Positions 47,380 to 59,624 of a DNA stretch of 64,000 nt are shown piece after piece; the first letter of the stretch is position 1; every line of letters starts with the position of its first letter. The stretch is from Mimachlamys varia (lineage: Eukaryota > Mollusca > Bivalvia > Pectinida > Pectinidae): NCBI GenBank assembly GCA_947623455.1, contig OX392527.1, positions 47,660,401 to 47,724,400 of the forward strand. Direction: 5' to 3'. The notes under the pieces were generated by a model. It saw nothing but the letters and a program-made list of their open reading frames with translations, did not search any database and was not told where the DNA came from. A program made the translations under genes and the position numbers.

Positions 47380-47465
47380 ACTTGTTCATCCCTGAAGACA
47401 TATTTGAACTCTTCCAATTCAAAGGTTGGAATAGTCCATTATGAAATATCGGGGGTGAATAGGTT
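47380..47465. mobile_element. Palindromic MITE family 1 copy
   Basis: Begins 'cttgttcatccctgaagaca', contains 'gaactcttccaattcaaagg', ends 'gaaatatcgggggtgaatag'. Confidence 0.85.
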
Positions 47466-48792
47466 AAAACACTACACCGGTGTACGATAAGCAAGTATTG
47501 ATGAGTTAAGTTTTGTGGTGCCTTTATACAAACATTTCTTACTTATAATTAAAATTTTACACATATTCCGCTCCATGGCCCTATTATATGATAATACCTT
47601 GGAGTTGAAATGTATATAAAAAAAACCACAAAATTCATTTTTACTATATCAGTCATCATATTTAATATTTTGTTTGACAGATGAAATACAATCTCACTTC
47701 TTCTTGTCTGTTTCTCCTTCTTATTTAATGGTTTTTAATATGTGATTTTCTTGCGTGATTATTTCAAAAACTTAGACCTTGCGTTATGACTTGTGTTTTG
47801 TTTTTTTTGTTGTTTTTTTCTTTGTAAAAAAAGCTGTCTTCTGCCTCGGTGAAGTTCTTGGTGCTGGTAATGATTATTATGATAACATAATTGTAATGGA
47901 AACTGTTTGGTATAATTACAACTGTATGTATCACACTTTGTATGCTATTAATGTATGTTTTGGGGGGGAAATCAGCTTTTTATGTTGACAATGTGTGTAA
48001 ATTTGTTCGATTTTTTATTTATTATTACAAAGTCCATGTACTGGGGCAACCCTGCAAGTCCATTTGTCTATAGAAAAAATTATTTAAGTAAGTACAAATT
48101 GTAGTTAGCTTTTTTGCATTTTTGAGCAACCATTATTTATTCATCTATTCAATTCCATAATTTGTATTTTTATACATTTTGTTTTTTTGTACAGGCTGCG
48201 GAGTGGTAGTTGATGCATGGAGTAAAGTTTAGAGATTATTAGGCGACTCGACAGTTTGACTGGGGCGATAGTGAGGCTATACTCTTGTGTTTGTCTGTTG
48301 GAAGGTTTAGAGTGACTAGTAACATATCAAATGTATTACGTACGTAACAGGATTTGTCTGATGATGATAGTGTACTTGTAGATTCTTCATATTTCTCTGG
48401 TTTCTGTATCTTGATTCATCTGCAATGTTTTTTATCCGTGACAAAATCTGGAATTCTTAAGTTCTTAACATTAATGAAGATACAGAAGTGAAATCATTTA
48501 AACCTATGGAAGACCCTGATATAAAACACAAAAACCTTACATTAAAAAGAGGAGTAATCACTGGTAAAATAAAAAAAAAAAACATCTAGACAGCAAATTT
48601 TTAAGCTCTTAGATTCATTTTTACAAGGTTATCGGATGTGTATTCGGAAAAGTATTTTTATACAATTTGTATAAATATTTTAAAAATTACTCCAAAAGAC
48701 AGATACTGAAAAGATAATAGATTTATTGCATAGACAAGTTTCAAAATAAGTCGCATGGATTTAAAGACAATTGACTGTCTAGGATTGTGTCT
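47466..48792. other. Intergenic, no gene seen
   Basis: AT-rich with T-rich runs; small open frames lack coding character. Confidence 0.5.
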
Positions 48793-48880
48793 TAACTTTT
48801 CACCCCTAAAGGCACATTTAAACCCTTCCAATTCAAAGGTTGGAAGAGTTCATTATGGGATATCAGGGGTGAATGAGTAA
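48793..48880. mobile_element. Palindromic MITE family 1 copy
   Basis: Begins 'aacttttcacccctaaaggc', contains 'cttccaattcaaaggttgga', ends 'gatatcaggggtgaatgagt'. Confidence 0.85.
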
Positions 48881-49696
48881 AAAGGTTGATCGGGTGTACA
48901 ATAGATGTACAAAGGAAGCTATAGAATGAACACTTAATGTTACAGTGATCTTACGACAGCTGGTCGACTACGACCAAAACAAGTAGCTGCCATGCTTCAA
49001 AACTACGACCAATCTCATGTGGATTAACTCAAGGGAGACAAACCCAAACTTTTCTCTCTTCACATGTGAATTACTTTGTCTTAAATTATTCTATAACAGC
49101 TGCTAGTTTGTAAAATACTTGATAATAATGATTGTACGTATAATTTTACCTTTTCGGTATTTATTTGTTATCACGGTTTTGAAAAATGAACAGTTTATGA
49201 AACTCAAAAATTTAAATATTTATGCTTTCACAAATTTTGTTTGCATTCTGCATGTGTTTAAGCATGGAAATGTACATGTCGCTGAAGGATCAATTTTATC
49301 TATTACATAAATAACAAGTTGAACCTTGTTTATTCTTTGTCCTTTAAACAGTATTTTATGTCATGAACCTGAATAGATTACAGTCTTCATTTTTAGCATC
49401 AGTTGTATATCATGATACATTCCTGTAAAATTCCATCGTTTGGACAAACGCATAGTTTACATTCTAGACAAAATTTAATTGAAACGTAACTTTTAAAAAA
49501 AGTTTTATTCAACCAACTGTAGCTTGCTTTATATTGATCTGCACTTATTTATTATGGTATGAATGAAAGTGTTTGAATTTATTTTGCAGTCTGATCAAAA
49601 TTGTACTTTTTTCTAGCTTCATACACCAGTCAAAAAAAAAAGTTATCCAATTTGGAAAAAATTTCATATTCATAATCTTTGTTAAGAAAAACCAAT

Positions 49697-49785
49697 TTAA
49701 CTCGTCCACCCTTTGAAACACATTTAAACTATTCCAATTCAAAAACTGGAATAGTTCATTATGAAATATTGGGGTGAATAAGTTG
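49697..49785. mobile_element. Palindromic MITE family 1 copy
   Basis: Begins 'ttaactcgtccaccctttga', contains 'actattccaattc', ends 'gaaatattggggtgaataag'. Confidence 0.8.
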
Positions 49786-50373
49786 TGAATGTCTCACTAC
49801 AGTGTCGGTGCTGCAGCGCCTTTTTGTGTAAGGAGCTGGAACAGGGTACGATTCAATATAGATTGCTTTCGATCACTAAGCATATCTTTAGGTTTGTTTA
49901 CAGATGTTCATTTTTGGCAAGCATGCCAAAATCATCCTAGCATGAAGCACCATTGTACATACATCAGTCAGTGAGATACATGTACTAATTTATTTATATA
50001 CATTCGAGGAGGAAGAGACATGTTTTATTTTGGCTAATCTTTATTTTTTTGATGTGCAATAGCTTCGACTATTTAAGAAAACCTTGCATATTTTTCATTT
50101 TAAAAAAAAAAGATCATTAAGTGTATTACTAGATATTGCTTGCTCATTTCTGTCTTTGCGTACAACATCTAATTGCTTATATTATGGAACTGCCTAATCC
50201 GACTACTGAGTATTCCAGCCTCCTAGCTAATGTAATAAAATGCTGTAATCCCATTTCTAAAGAAAAGTACTAGATAGTACCTGTTTCTCTCATATCTCGA
50301 CATGTTGGATAGGGTTTGCCCATGTAAGAAAGCTATGTAAGAAAAATCTATCTTACATAGCATATCACGCGAC

Positions 50374-50410
50374 GTGACGTCACAATGGCTCAACAATGAC
50401 GTGACGTCAC
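50374..50410 (+). promoter_or_regulatory. Two CRE palindromes
   Basis: GTGACGTCAC occurs twice, with the TGACGTCA core at 50375-50382 and 50402-50409, 27 bases apart centre to centre. TGACGTCA is the full cyclic-AMP response element bound by CREB/ATF bZIP proteins. No gene start is recognisable nearby, so its target is unknown. Confidence 0.4.
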
Positions 50411-50680
50411 GAATACGGTAAACTCTAATGCCGGAAAGAGAAAACGACGGCGTGATGAAATTAAAATCTTTCATAAAATTTTAACCATAAACACCAGGAA
50501 GAGGAGATTAATTTTTCTGTGCAAACCTTGTTTGCAAATATAGGGTATGCTTAAACTCGCTGTCTAATTCGTTTTCGACAGAAAAGCTCAAGGAAAAAGT
50601 TGAAATTTCAAAATGGCAGCCTGTTTAAACATATTTTCATGGTTTTTGAGCTTATTTGGGTAGTTGATATGAGAGAAAAA

Positions 50681-50835
50681 GACTCTTTCATTATGTGTGT
50701 ATGTAGGATAGGGATATTCCACCCTCGGGATCACAAAATGTGGTAAAACCCTCGGCAAGCCTCGGGTTTCACCACATTTTGTGACCCCTCGGATGGAATA
50801 TCTCTATCCTACATACACACATATGAAAGAATCTT
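50681..50835. mobile_element. Foldback element
   Basis: The left arm 'atgtgtgtatgtaggatag' mirrors the right arm 'ctatcctacatacacacat'. Inner arms 'cacaaaatgtggt' and 'accacattttgtg' continue the pairing around a short centre at 'ctcggcaagcctcgg'. Arms are about 70 nt. Confidence 0.85.
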
Positions 50836-50936
50836 ATAATATTCTGATATCCTGGCTAATCTGACTAATTAGTTTTGAATTTTGTTTTGCTACATTGTGT
50901 CAGATTAGAAAGGTTTTACTGTAATAAAATCTCTGG

Positions 50937-51022
50937 TTTAAAACATTCACCCCTAAAGAGCCAATAAACTCTTCTATTTCAGAGGTTGGAATTGTTCATT
51001 AAGAAATTTCAGGGGTGAATGT
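50937..51022. mobile_element. Palindromic MITE family 1 copy
   Basis: Begins 'ttaaaacattcacccctaaa', contains 'gaggttggaattgttcatta', ends 'gaaatttcaggggtgaatgt'. Confidence 0.85.
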
Positions 51023-51868
51023 GATTTTTCTAATGGAATCACATTCTTAGCATGACCAGTGATCTTCACACTGAGGTAAACATTAATAGGAAAAACATCT
51101 GAACTTCTGAACAGAACATTTAATTTAAAGTTTTGTATATTTGCAATTACATAAATCAACTAGAATAACGTAAGTTCCAATTATAAAATTCAAAAGGATA
51201 CTAGTTACCATTCCAGTTATTTAACAGAAAAAAAAAATATGTACCATTTGACTTCATCCAGTGATGAATGACATATAATTAAAAGTAAAAATTGTTTCGT
51301 AATATTTTGTTAATTCTTTTCTTTTCTTCCTTTTATAATCAACCTTGTCAAAAAATGGAAATCATGCTTTAATAGATTAATTTATCAGCATTAACAAAAA
51401 ACAGCATCCAATTTTGTTCTAAAAATGCAAATATATTCTAATTTCTTAGCCCCCCGCCCCTACACACTCACACTTTTTTTTTATAATTTTGTTAGTTATG
51501 ATGGAGCACTTTGTTAAAACTTACCGGGCTTTATCGCAGTCACTGGTGCTAAGAGATGATAGTTAGAGTTATAAGACTTTGCATGCTAGATTTAACATAG
51601 GTATTAATCATTGTAAATATCTTGACTTTTCAAAATCGTTTTTTATTTGTATGTTACATGTACAAAGTTTTTTTTTTAATGAAGACACTGGATTCTGTAA
51701 TGTTATATCTTATTTATTACACAGCAAATGCTTTCAGTATAGGATCATTTAATAACTTAATGTGCTTAAATACCTGCAACTTCAGCTCATAGATAAAACA
51801 TTATTATTAAGTTTGTTTTTTTTTAAGATATTATGTACACTTATAAAGTACATATAAAATGTATATAA

Positions 51869-51957
51869 ACTCATCCACCCCTAAAGACACTTTTGGACTC
51901 TACCAAAACAAAGGTTGGAATAGTTCATTATGAAATTTCAGGGGTGAATGGGTCGAT
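51869..51957. mobile_element. Palindromic MITE family 1 copy
   Basis: Begins 'aactcatccacccctaaaga', contains 'aggttggaatagttcattat', ends 'gaaatttcaggggtgaatgg'. Confidence 0.85.
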
Positions 51958-53076
51958 ACATGTAACAGAGAAGCAGAAGAAAAGTTCATGTGCGGTAATG
52001 TCAACAGGCCCTTTAAGCCTCTTGTTCTGACACATGATCGATTTATTAAGGACACGAAGCAAAAGTTCCTTTAAAAGTATGATAGAAAATTAACAGAACT
52101 GGTACAGTTACCTATACTGCTGCAAGGAGTTTGATAATACTAAAACAATGTAGACTTTATGACCATACTTATACCTTAATTTTAGATATTGGAGAATGTT
52201 AAGTCCATATGCATGGAGATGCTTTGTTTCTATGTATATATTGGGGTATGCAAAGGTCCATTTGTATTGTGACACTTCAATTGATACCAAAATATGTTGC
52301 GGTCTTGCAATACTTCATTCTACTGATACCAGAGTATATGAAGTTCATAATATCATGATTTTCAATAATTTTTTATTCTAATTTGTTTTCTTTATTAAGA
52401 TAATTAGTTTCCAAAAATTAAGACAACAACTCAATGCACTGTAAATACTTCTGTTCAATGAAACTCAAAATTTGTTTCGAGGAGGATTTTTCTTTGCTAA
52501 TAAGTGACTGTTTGATGAAAAGTTTTGGACTGAAGATGTACATGGTACAGAATATAGCTGGACAGCAATATCAAAGAGAAAAGGTGAAAAGTCTATATTT
52601 TAACGGGATATATTTTATGACTAAAGTTTTCCTCGTTTGTGCATCTTCAACAAGTTTTAAAGACACAAAATGAAATACACTGCTCCTCCATTTGCACTCC
52701 CTGAAATATGTTTTTCAAAGAGCTTTGTCCTGAATGTTTTAAAAAGAAAAAAAAACTTATCACTGACAATTGAAATACAATTTTTTGAAATTAATTATAA
52801 GATACTGTTATTTGAAAATTTGAGTGAAATTTTTCAGATTGTCTAGGGGAGTTCAAATACCCTTTACTAAATATACTGCCAAAAAAAATTCTTAAATTTT
52901 CTAAACACATTCAAAGACATAATTTTGTCTATAACTAGAAACAAAATAGCTCCTCAATCAGCTAAAATAGAAATTTTGAAACTGGGCATTTTTATTTCTT
53001 TTTTTTTTTTTACTTGACCCTTCAGAATGATGACAAAATTTGTTTAAAATAGACTTGAGATCACAAAAATATAAAT
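51958..53076. other. Intergenic, no gene seen
   Basis: AT-rich unique sequence. Open frames at 52196-52673 are short and have no recognisable domain. Confidence 0.5.
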
Positions 53077-53165
53077 TAACCCATTCACCCTACAAACATA
53101 TTTGCACCCTTCCAATTCAAAGGTTGGAATAGTTCATTGTAAAACTTCAGGGTGAATGAGTTAAT
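53077..53165. mobile_element. Palindromic MITE family 1 copy
   Basis: Begins 'ttaacccattcaccctacaa', contains 'cttccaattcaaaggttgga', ends 'aacttcagggtgaatgagtt'. Confidence 0.85.
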
Positions 53166-54291
53166 ATTTTTTTTCCGAGATCGAGAACAACTTTTGAGGA
53201 ATGTACTTTCGTACCTGTAACTGGCGCTTTCCGTGCGTACTTGTACATGCTTTGTGTAACAACGGCTTATATTACATTGTGTATATTGGTGCTAGTCATG
53301 TGCTCTATCAAATGTCAACTATTTTTGCAAAAATGTTATGCTATTGATGGTGTGACTTTCCGAAAAAAATAATCGGCATCTAAACTTCAATGTGCTTTGA
53401 CGTAATATCTCGCAATTGTTAATGCAATAATCTTGTAGTTACGATTTAATTTTTTTTTTTTATGCTTTTAATCGTGAAACGTTAAAAAAAATGTGGTCGT
53501 TGATATTATTGATTAATACCATATTTATCCGTAGGGTTGTTGATCTTAGCGCATTCAGAGAGTGAAACGTGATGGTATCATTCCTCGCTATGTCAGCCAT
53601 GTTGTATTTGACTCCATATGTGCACTTGTGCCTACGTTTTAGAAGCCCCTGCCGACCCCCTCACTTGTGTAGTGTAGAAACGCACACCTTCCTGTGGAAG
53701 GTCGCCGGGGAGTTTGTCAGCCCGTCCCTATTTCTTGCATTGATGATATAAACTGTATATAATAAATATATATGTGTGTGTGTTTCTAAAGCAATTAACA
53801 AAATTTGCAAATTAAACCCAATAAGTTTTCAAATAATTAACTGTTCATTGTTAGAAGAAACACAATTAATTATAAAATGATTAACTGTTCAATGTTAAAA
53901 GCAAAATATTGTAACATCCAATCTTTAGTTGGATTTTAAAAAAAATTATTCTAAAAATATTTTGGATGTGCATTTGACAAGAAATAAGTAAATCTATTAC
54001 AATTTGTTTTTTTTTCAAATTTCCTAAATTCATGATTGATGGCTTTTACACATCCTAAACTTCTTACAAGTACTTCCCTAAAACAAGATTTAAAATGTTA
54101 AATATAATTCAAGCTTATTAAAATACTGCTGAAGCCCAGAAGCTCTATGCAAATATGTTTTCCTACAAACCAAGCTTACAGCACTCTTTTCTATACTGAG
54201 TTCTTCATGGATTGAGTGAACAATAAGAATTGGAAACTTGCAATGTCCATGGACATTTAAATAATGGAAGATCAGACTTATATTCTTTACT
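53166..54291. other. Intergenic, no gene supported
   Basis: A 60-codon frame at 53569-53751 lies in a somewhat GC-richer patch (53570-53750) but resembles no family I know. The rest is AT-rich. Confidence 0.45.
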
Positions 54292-54463
54292 TTTTTACCC
54301 TTGTAGACATATTTGAATTCTTTCGATTCAAAAGTAGAAAGAGTTCATTATGAAATTTCAGGGGTGAATGAGGTATAACTCATTCACCCCTGAAATTTCG
54401 TAATGAACTCGTCCAACCTGTAAATTGGAAGAGTTCAAATGTGTCATCAGGGGTGAATGAGTT
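54292..54463. mobile_element. Two head-to-head MITE family 1 copies
   Basis: One copy (about 54292-54374) ends 'gaaatttcaggggtgaatga'. The next (about 54375-54463) begins 'aactcattcacccctgaaat' and ends 'catcaggggtgaatgagttc'. They are in opposite orientation with a few bases between them, so the pair forms a larger palindrome. Confidence 0.85.
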
Positions 54464-56823
54464 CAGATGGGAACAGCTGCAAGATAGATGCCTGCATGAG
54501 CATGTTTGACTGTACACAGCTTCATCTATATGTCCCCAGCATAATTCTACCCAACCCCTGACCTGTAATACATATATATATATATAATAAAATTGGTAGC
54601 GTGATTCCAGCATCCACAATTTCACAAGGATTTCTTATTTATCTGTGTGATGCACGTAAGACTGCAATCATGACTCCACTACCTATGATTTATATATATA
54701 CTAGTGTATTAATACGCAAATTGAACCCGAAAACTTTTATTTATAAAAAAAAAATATTGATCTCAGTGGTCTTTTTTGTTTACACTAGTTTCACGGAGAT
54801 GGGTTTGATCTCTTTTCCATGATCTGGTCTTCCTGTTTCTGGTTAAACAAGTCAAACTGAAAATCAAACAGGAGGACATTTCGGTCACAAACCCAAGAGG
54901 ATGTACAGTGTTTCTCAATAAGTATTGTTATCAATCACTTTGTTTCTGATCCATTTGTCTTGTAGGCAACAACAAAAAATTAGTTTCCTGGGAGGACAAC
55001 GTTTCTGTCAGAATAATACATCTTTAAATTCATAAAATTCCAAAACAAAACGACTTTTCTGAGCATGATGCTGATGAGCACTGAAGTCAGCTTCCGAAGC
55101 AAAAATCAAAAACACTTTCACAGTAATTCACCTTGTTCTAGAAAGATTGCCTTTTTTTTTTGTACTTTATGAAATAATACAAATAATATCAACCGAAAAG
55201 TATATATATATATAAAACTGTCTTTCGTATCACATATAAACTATTCAATTTTCTCATTGAATGCTATGAAATGCAATATATGAAACTGTTCTAGTGATAA
55301 GTGATATTTGGTGTTCATATTTGTAGCAGTGATGTAATTTTTTTCAGACTTTTATATTAATATTAAGATTTGTTGGGAGACAAGATCGGATTGATGATGT
55401 TGACAAGTTATCGTACGTAGGTAATCGTAAATAGACATAGATGTGTGTAGAGTTAGTAGATCGGTTATTTTTGTAAAAGAAGTTTTTTATAAAGTGTCTG
55501 ATTTGAGTGATTTAACGAAGCATAATTTTTTTATTTATAATATATAAATTAAATCTTGGAAGCGAAAATTCATTTGCCCGGATTCTTGGTGCTTTTTTAT
55601 ACTAGTATATGATATATAGGTTTTCTTGTTCAGCATCAGTGTTGGGTGTGATGTTTCTTCGTCACTATGTGGTGGTCAACCTGTAGTCTTGTGTAGGGGC
55701 GAGAGAAAGATATTGAGTATTGTAACAAAAGTGTTTTATCCATTGTCTGTAAACAAGGTTGAGACTGTTAGGGTAATTTTGTATTGTCTATATATATATA
55801 TAATTACATGTTACGGCTTTTGGTATATAAAACTCAACAACACAACTTTTTTTTTCTAATTTTGAATTCAACCTGCATTATTTTCTGTTAGGTTTGTTTG
55901 ACATATGAAATGATATTAATATCTAAAAGGCAAAATTAAATTAAAATCTAGCTGTATGTAGATGATTTTTCTTAAGTGTCATATAATTGGATATTATAAC
56001 AACATTTAAATTGTTACCAAAGTAATTTCCTAAACAATATTATATGACATTTTATTGTGCAAAGGGAGATAACTAGAATCTAAATTCAGAACATGTTTTA
56101 TGACTTTATTATTATTTTTTTAATTTTAATGATTTCCTATTAAAATATTTTTGACATTTGATTGTTATGTAACTAAAAAGTAAGATTAAAATATAATCTT
56201 GCAATTTTTTGGGTGTAAATTTAATCTGTTATTGCATACTCATAAACTAAGAAATGGATATATTTAAACATAAATTTTAATTTGCCATTAGTTTTAGATG
56301 AAACACTCCGACCTTTTTATACATATCACAGGCATTAAAAATTCATTAATTTGAATAAGAAGATGTTTTAAACAAAAAATGTGAGGGAAAAAAGGAAGTT
56401 TGTTTATTGAATTTATATTACTGATACTTCAAGATTTTTTTTTCTGAATCTTACCCAATACTTTTCTTCCATAGCTCAGTTTGAATGGAAAAAAAAGCAG
56501 ATGTTTATATGGTAAACAAAACTGAATTATTAAACAATTATGCACTTAATATGTTAAAGTGCAATTTATGGTATTTTGAAATTTTAAGATTAGGGTAAAA
56601 ATGAATATGTATTTTCTAAACAATTTCATAAATACTGATTATTTTATTGAACAATTGTAACTGTAAATCATGAAATATTAGTCTGATTTAATCAAACTGT
56701 TGTGCTCGTTCCCGTTCCCCTACACAATAGGACGGAGGTTATCTGATAATATCCGCGCTAAGCTACCGAAATGATTTTTTTTTTTTTTCTGTGGAGGATT
56801 ATTCACAGTGGATACAGTCAATG
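54464..56823. other. Intergenic, no gene seen
   Basis: AT-rich with TA microsatellites near 54571-54588, 55200-55215 and 55788-55801. No coding or RNA signal that I can support. Confidence 0.5.
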
Positions 56824-57078
56824 TTAACTCATTCACCCCTGGAATTTCATAATGAACAATTCCAACCTTTGAATTGGAAGAGTTCAAATGTAATTTCATG
56901 GGTGTGTCTTTGCCAATTCATATTTGAACTGGACTGGACCAGTTTGTAATTTGGTAAGGTTCAAATATAACTTTAAGGGTGAATGGGTTAGCACATTTAC
57001 CCCTGAAATTTCATTATGAACTATTCCAACTTCAGTATTGGAAGAGTTCAAATGCATCTTTAGGGGTGAATAAGTTAA
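56824..57078. mobile_element. Cluster of three MITE family 1 units
   Basis: Unit 1 (about 56824-56910) begins 'aactcattcacccctggaat'. A diverged unit (about 56911-56989) ends 'ctttaagggtgaatgggtta'. Unit 3 (about 56988-57078) begins 'cacatttacccctgaaattt' and ends 'ctttaggggtgaataagtta'. The middle unit shares arms but has a different core. Confidence 0.8.
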
Positions 57079-57926
57079 GTTAAAGTTAGCCCCCAAATCT
57101 ATTTATATATTACCCTTTCATACGTCACTTTCTGAAATAGAATTTCTGTGATCCCTTATCTATGCATTGCGATCAAAAATAAAAACTTTCTCTATCTGTA
57201 CCAGTGCGGCCAAGTGTTGGCTGTTCACGATGTTCCGAGGAGAGTGATATTTGATTGAGGTTGAGCACACTCGCTCTGACGGAGACCATGTTGCAATTTT
57301 GTGCTAGAGTGTTAGGTGAATGTATTTGCATGTTTTTTTTAGGTAGACACATTCCAGATCTCTCACACCCTGAATTAGTGTTATGTGCATTTCATACATC
57401 TAGTAATGTAGTGATATAATTTTTGTTTGTTTTTGTTATAAATGTCAAGTAGTTTATATACATGAAACATGTATACATGATTGTCAATGTTACGATAAGC
57501 TTTGTTGTTTAAGGCGTTTATTTTTCTCTATAAAGGTAAACCGTGTCTGCCTGTCGCAGCATCTCACTGTCTGACCACTACTCTCTGTGTGTTGTGTAGA
57601 TTTGCATTGCAGCAAATTTTTAGAATCTCAATTAAATTATTGTCATACTGTAGCAGAGACTGACAATAAATTATTGATGAGGTTATGTTGTGTGTTTGTT
57701 GTTTATTTCCATATATTTTCATTTTCTCTGCATCCTTCCGTTACAATGCATAATGAAGGCAAATGTTGTTACAAGACTATTACAACATTTGCTATTGTGA
57801 CATCTGACATCAATTTCTATGGTGACGTCATCAATTACATTGTTGTCTTCACTTCATTTGCTGTTCAAAAACTCTATAAAATCTTAAGATAAAGCACAAC
57901 AATTCTATCAAAATGTAAATATAAGT
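57079..57926. other. Intergenic, no gene seen
   Basis: Unique sequence with no supported gene or RNA. Confidence 0.5.
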
Positions 57927-58052
57927 AATGGACATTTTAGCAAATGTTACAGTCCTATAAAACACATTTCAACTTTAATCACGCCCTACCGGACTCAATC
58001 AATAGCAATGTGTGTTATAGGACTGTAACAATATTTGCTAAAACGTTCATTG
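57927..58052. mobile_element. Foldback element
   Basis: Left 'acattttagcaaatgttaca', 'gtcctataaaacacat'; right 'atgtgtgttataggac', 'tgtaacaatatttgctaaaa'. Arms about 38 nt around a 50-nt unique centre. Confidence 0.8.
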
Positions 58053-58109
58053 CTAAGTAATCTTCAGGACAACCAAATACCCTTGCAATATGTCAGCATA
58101 GTGACCAGT

Positions 58110-58233
58110 AGTCCAAAGGGTTCTGACTCTCTGACCCGCTAAATATTTTGACGACAGACGGGTGCGAGAGTCTCTCGCATCCGTCTGTCGTCAAAATATT
58201 TAGCGGGTCAGAGAGTCAGAACACTTCGGACTA
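58110..58233. mobile_element. Foldback family 3, copy 1
   Basis: A nearly perfect palindrome. The left arm reads 'tctgactctctgacccgcta', 'aatattttgacgacagacgg' and the right arm is its complement, ending 'agagagtcagaacacttcgg'. The centre is 'gagagtctctc'. A shorter relative lies at 63107. Confidence 0.9.
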
Positions 58234-58238
58234 AGTGA

Positions 58239-58500
58239 CCAGGGGCTGTATTCATGAAACCGTTCTCATGCTCAAACATGGATTCTGTGCTCAAGCCTGC
58301 TTTTTTGTAACTCACCTATTTCATGTGAACTATCAATAAGGTAATTGTTAATACTGAAAACAGTATTTTGCTTCATGGATCTTCAAATTAATTTTGGAAA
58401 CTTTAATTGACAAAATAATATTTTTTAATTGGCTTGATCATGAACAAATTTAAAATTTAACACTTAAGCATGACAACAGTTTTGTGAATTTGGGCCCAGG
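58239..58500. mobile_element. MITE with ~40-bp terminal inverted repeats
   Basis: Left 'ccaggggctgtattcatgaa', 'accgttctcatgctcaa'; right complement 'cttaagcatgacaacagttt', 'tgtgaatttgggcccagg'. The interior is AT-rich and non-coding. This terminal sequence type is common among dispersed non-autonomous elements, as far as I know. Confidence 0.7.
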
Positions 58501-59235
58501 TTTTCCTTCCGAATCGCTGACAAGATATCAAGGATTTTCGTATTGAATTAATTATAACAGGAACATTCCGAACAAGGACTTTGTCATGAGCACAGATTTA
58601 GAGTTTGAGCACAAGAACATGTTCGGTAGCTTACAAGCAGTCTTAAGTCTGATGCTGTATTATCCAATCCAAGGAAAGATAACTACGGTATTGAATTGAT
58701 ACAAATGAAAAGTATACAAAGTGTGTGATTATAAAATAAGCATACTGCACTTTCAGTAAGTCTGATAGCTGAATAATTAATATGGAAGGAAACATAAATA
58801 TTGACTTGATATACATGAAACTGAAAATCATACAAAGAGAATGTATGTATAGATCTACCATAATTAATAAACAGACTTATATTGGTTAATTTAAATCTGA
58901 CAACATGGTTGAAAACCCACGGTACACTTCTCTGGCGTTGATTGCGACGATGATCTGACAACTGCATACAGAAGGAGAAATAAACATTTGAATTTTGATA
59001 TATATGATTTTTAAAATGTTTGATCAATGAGGACATCAATTGCTTATGAAATGTTTTAACATATTTTTATCACTGTTTGCTGATGAAACAGTTGAAAGGC
59101 AATGCTGGACAAGAAAACAATTGGATTATTTCCCTTTAATTATTTTTCATCAGCAGTATCAAAGTTGAATTTCGAAAAGATACCATCAGGCCTCTAGAAA
59201 TCTTATACAAGTAGAACACTTTCACATTTCTTTTT
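58501..59235. other. Intergenic, no gene seen
   Basis: Overlapping minus-strand frames at 58643-59039 are AT-rich and lack domain features. Confidence 0.45.
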
Positions 59236-59624
59236 AAAGGCCCAATATACGTAACTTTCGGCAAAACCTGAAACGAAAATCAAGCCTAATAACTTATTAT
59301 ATTTATAGATTTAGCTAAGATTAACTGATATCAGCAATATTCAAGATGAATTCTTTCGCGGTTACCGGTACAGCAACAGTTGAAACACGCTATTTGTAAA
59401 CACGCGTCCATTTCGAACCGTCTTCTACCTTCGGTTTGTTGTTGAAGTGGGCCCCACCTGAATTAATTTCAATTCTTTGGATTTTTTTGTCCAGAGTTTC
59501 TTGTTAGTTACCGCTCAGGTTTACTTCGTTTTAGGCTTATTTTTGCATGGTTATCAACTGGATTTTTTTCAGAATTTTTTAGAATCACGAAAATATCCCT
59601 GAAGTTACGTATATTGGGCCTTTA
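59236..59624 (-). mobile_element. MITE family 2, copy 3 (inverted)
   Basis: Left end 'aaaggcccaatatacgtaac' followed by 'tttcggcaaaac'. The interior is the reverse complement of copy 1 (for example 'gttgttgaagtgggccccac'). The right end is 'gttacgtatattgggccttt'. Confidence 0.88.
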
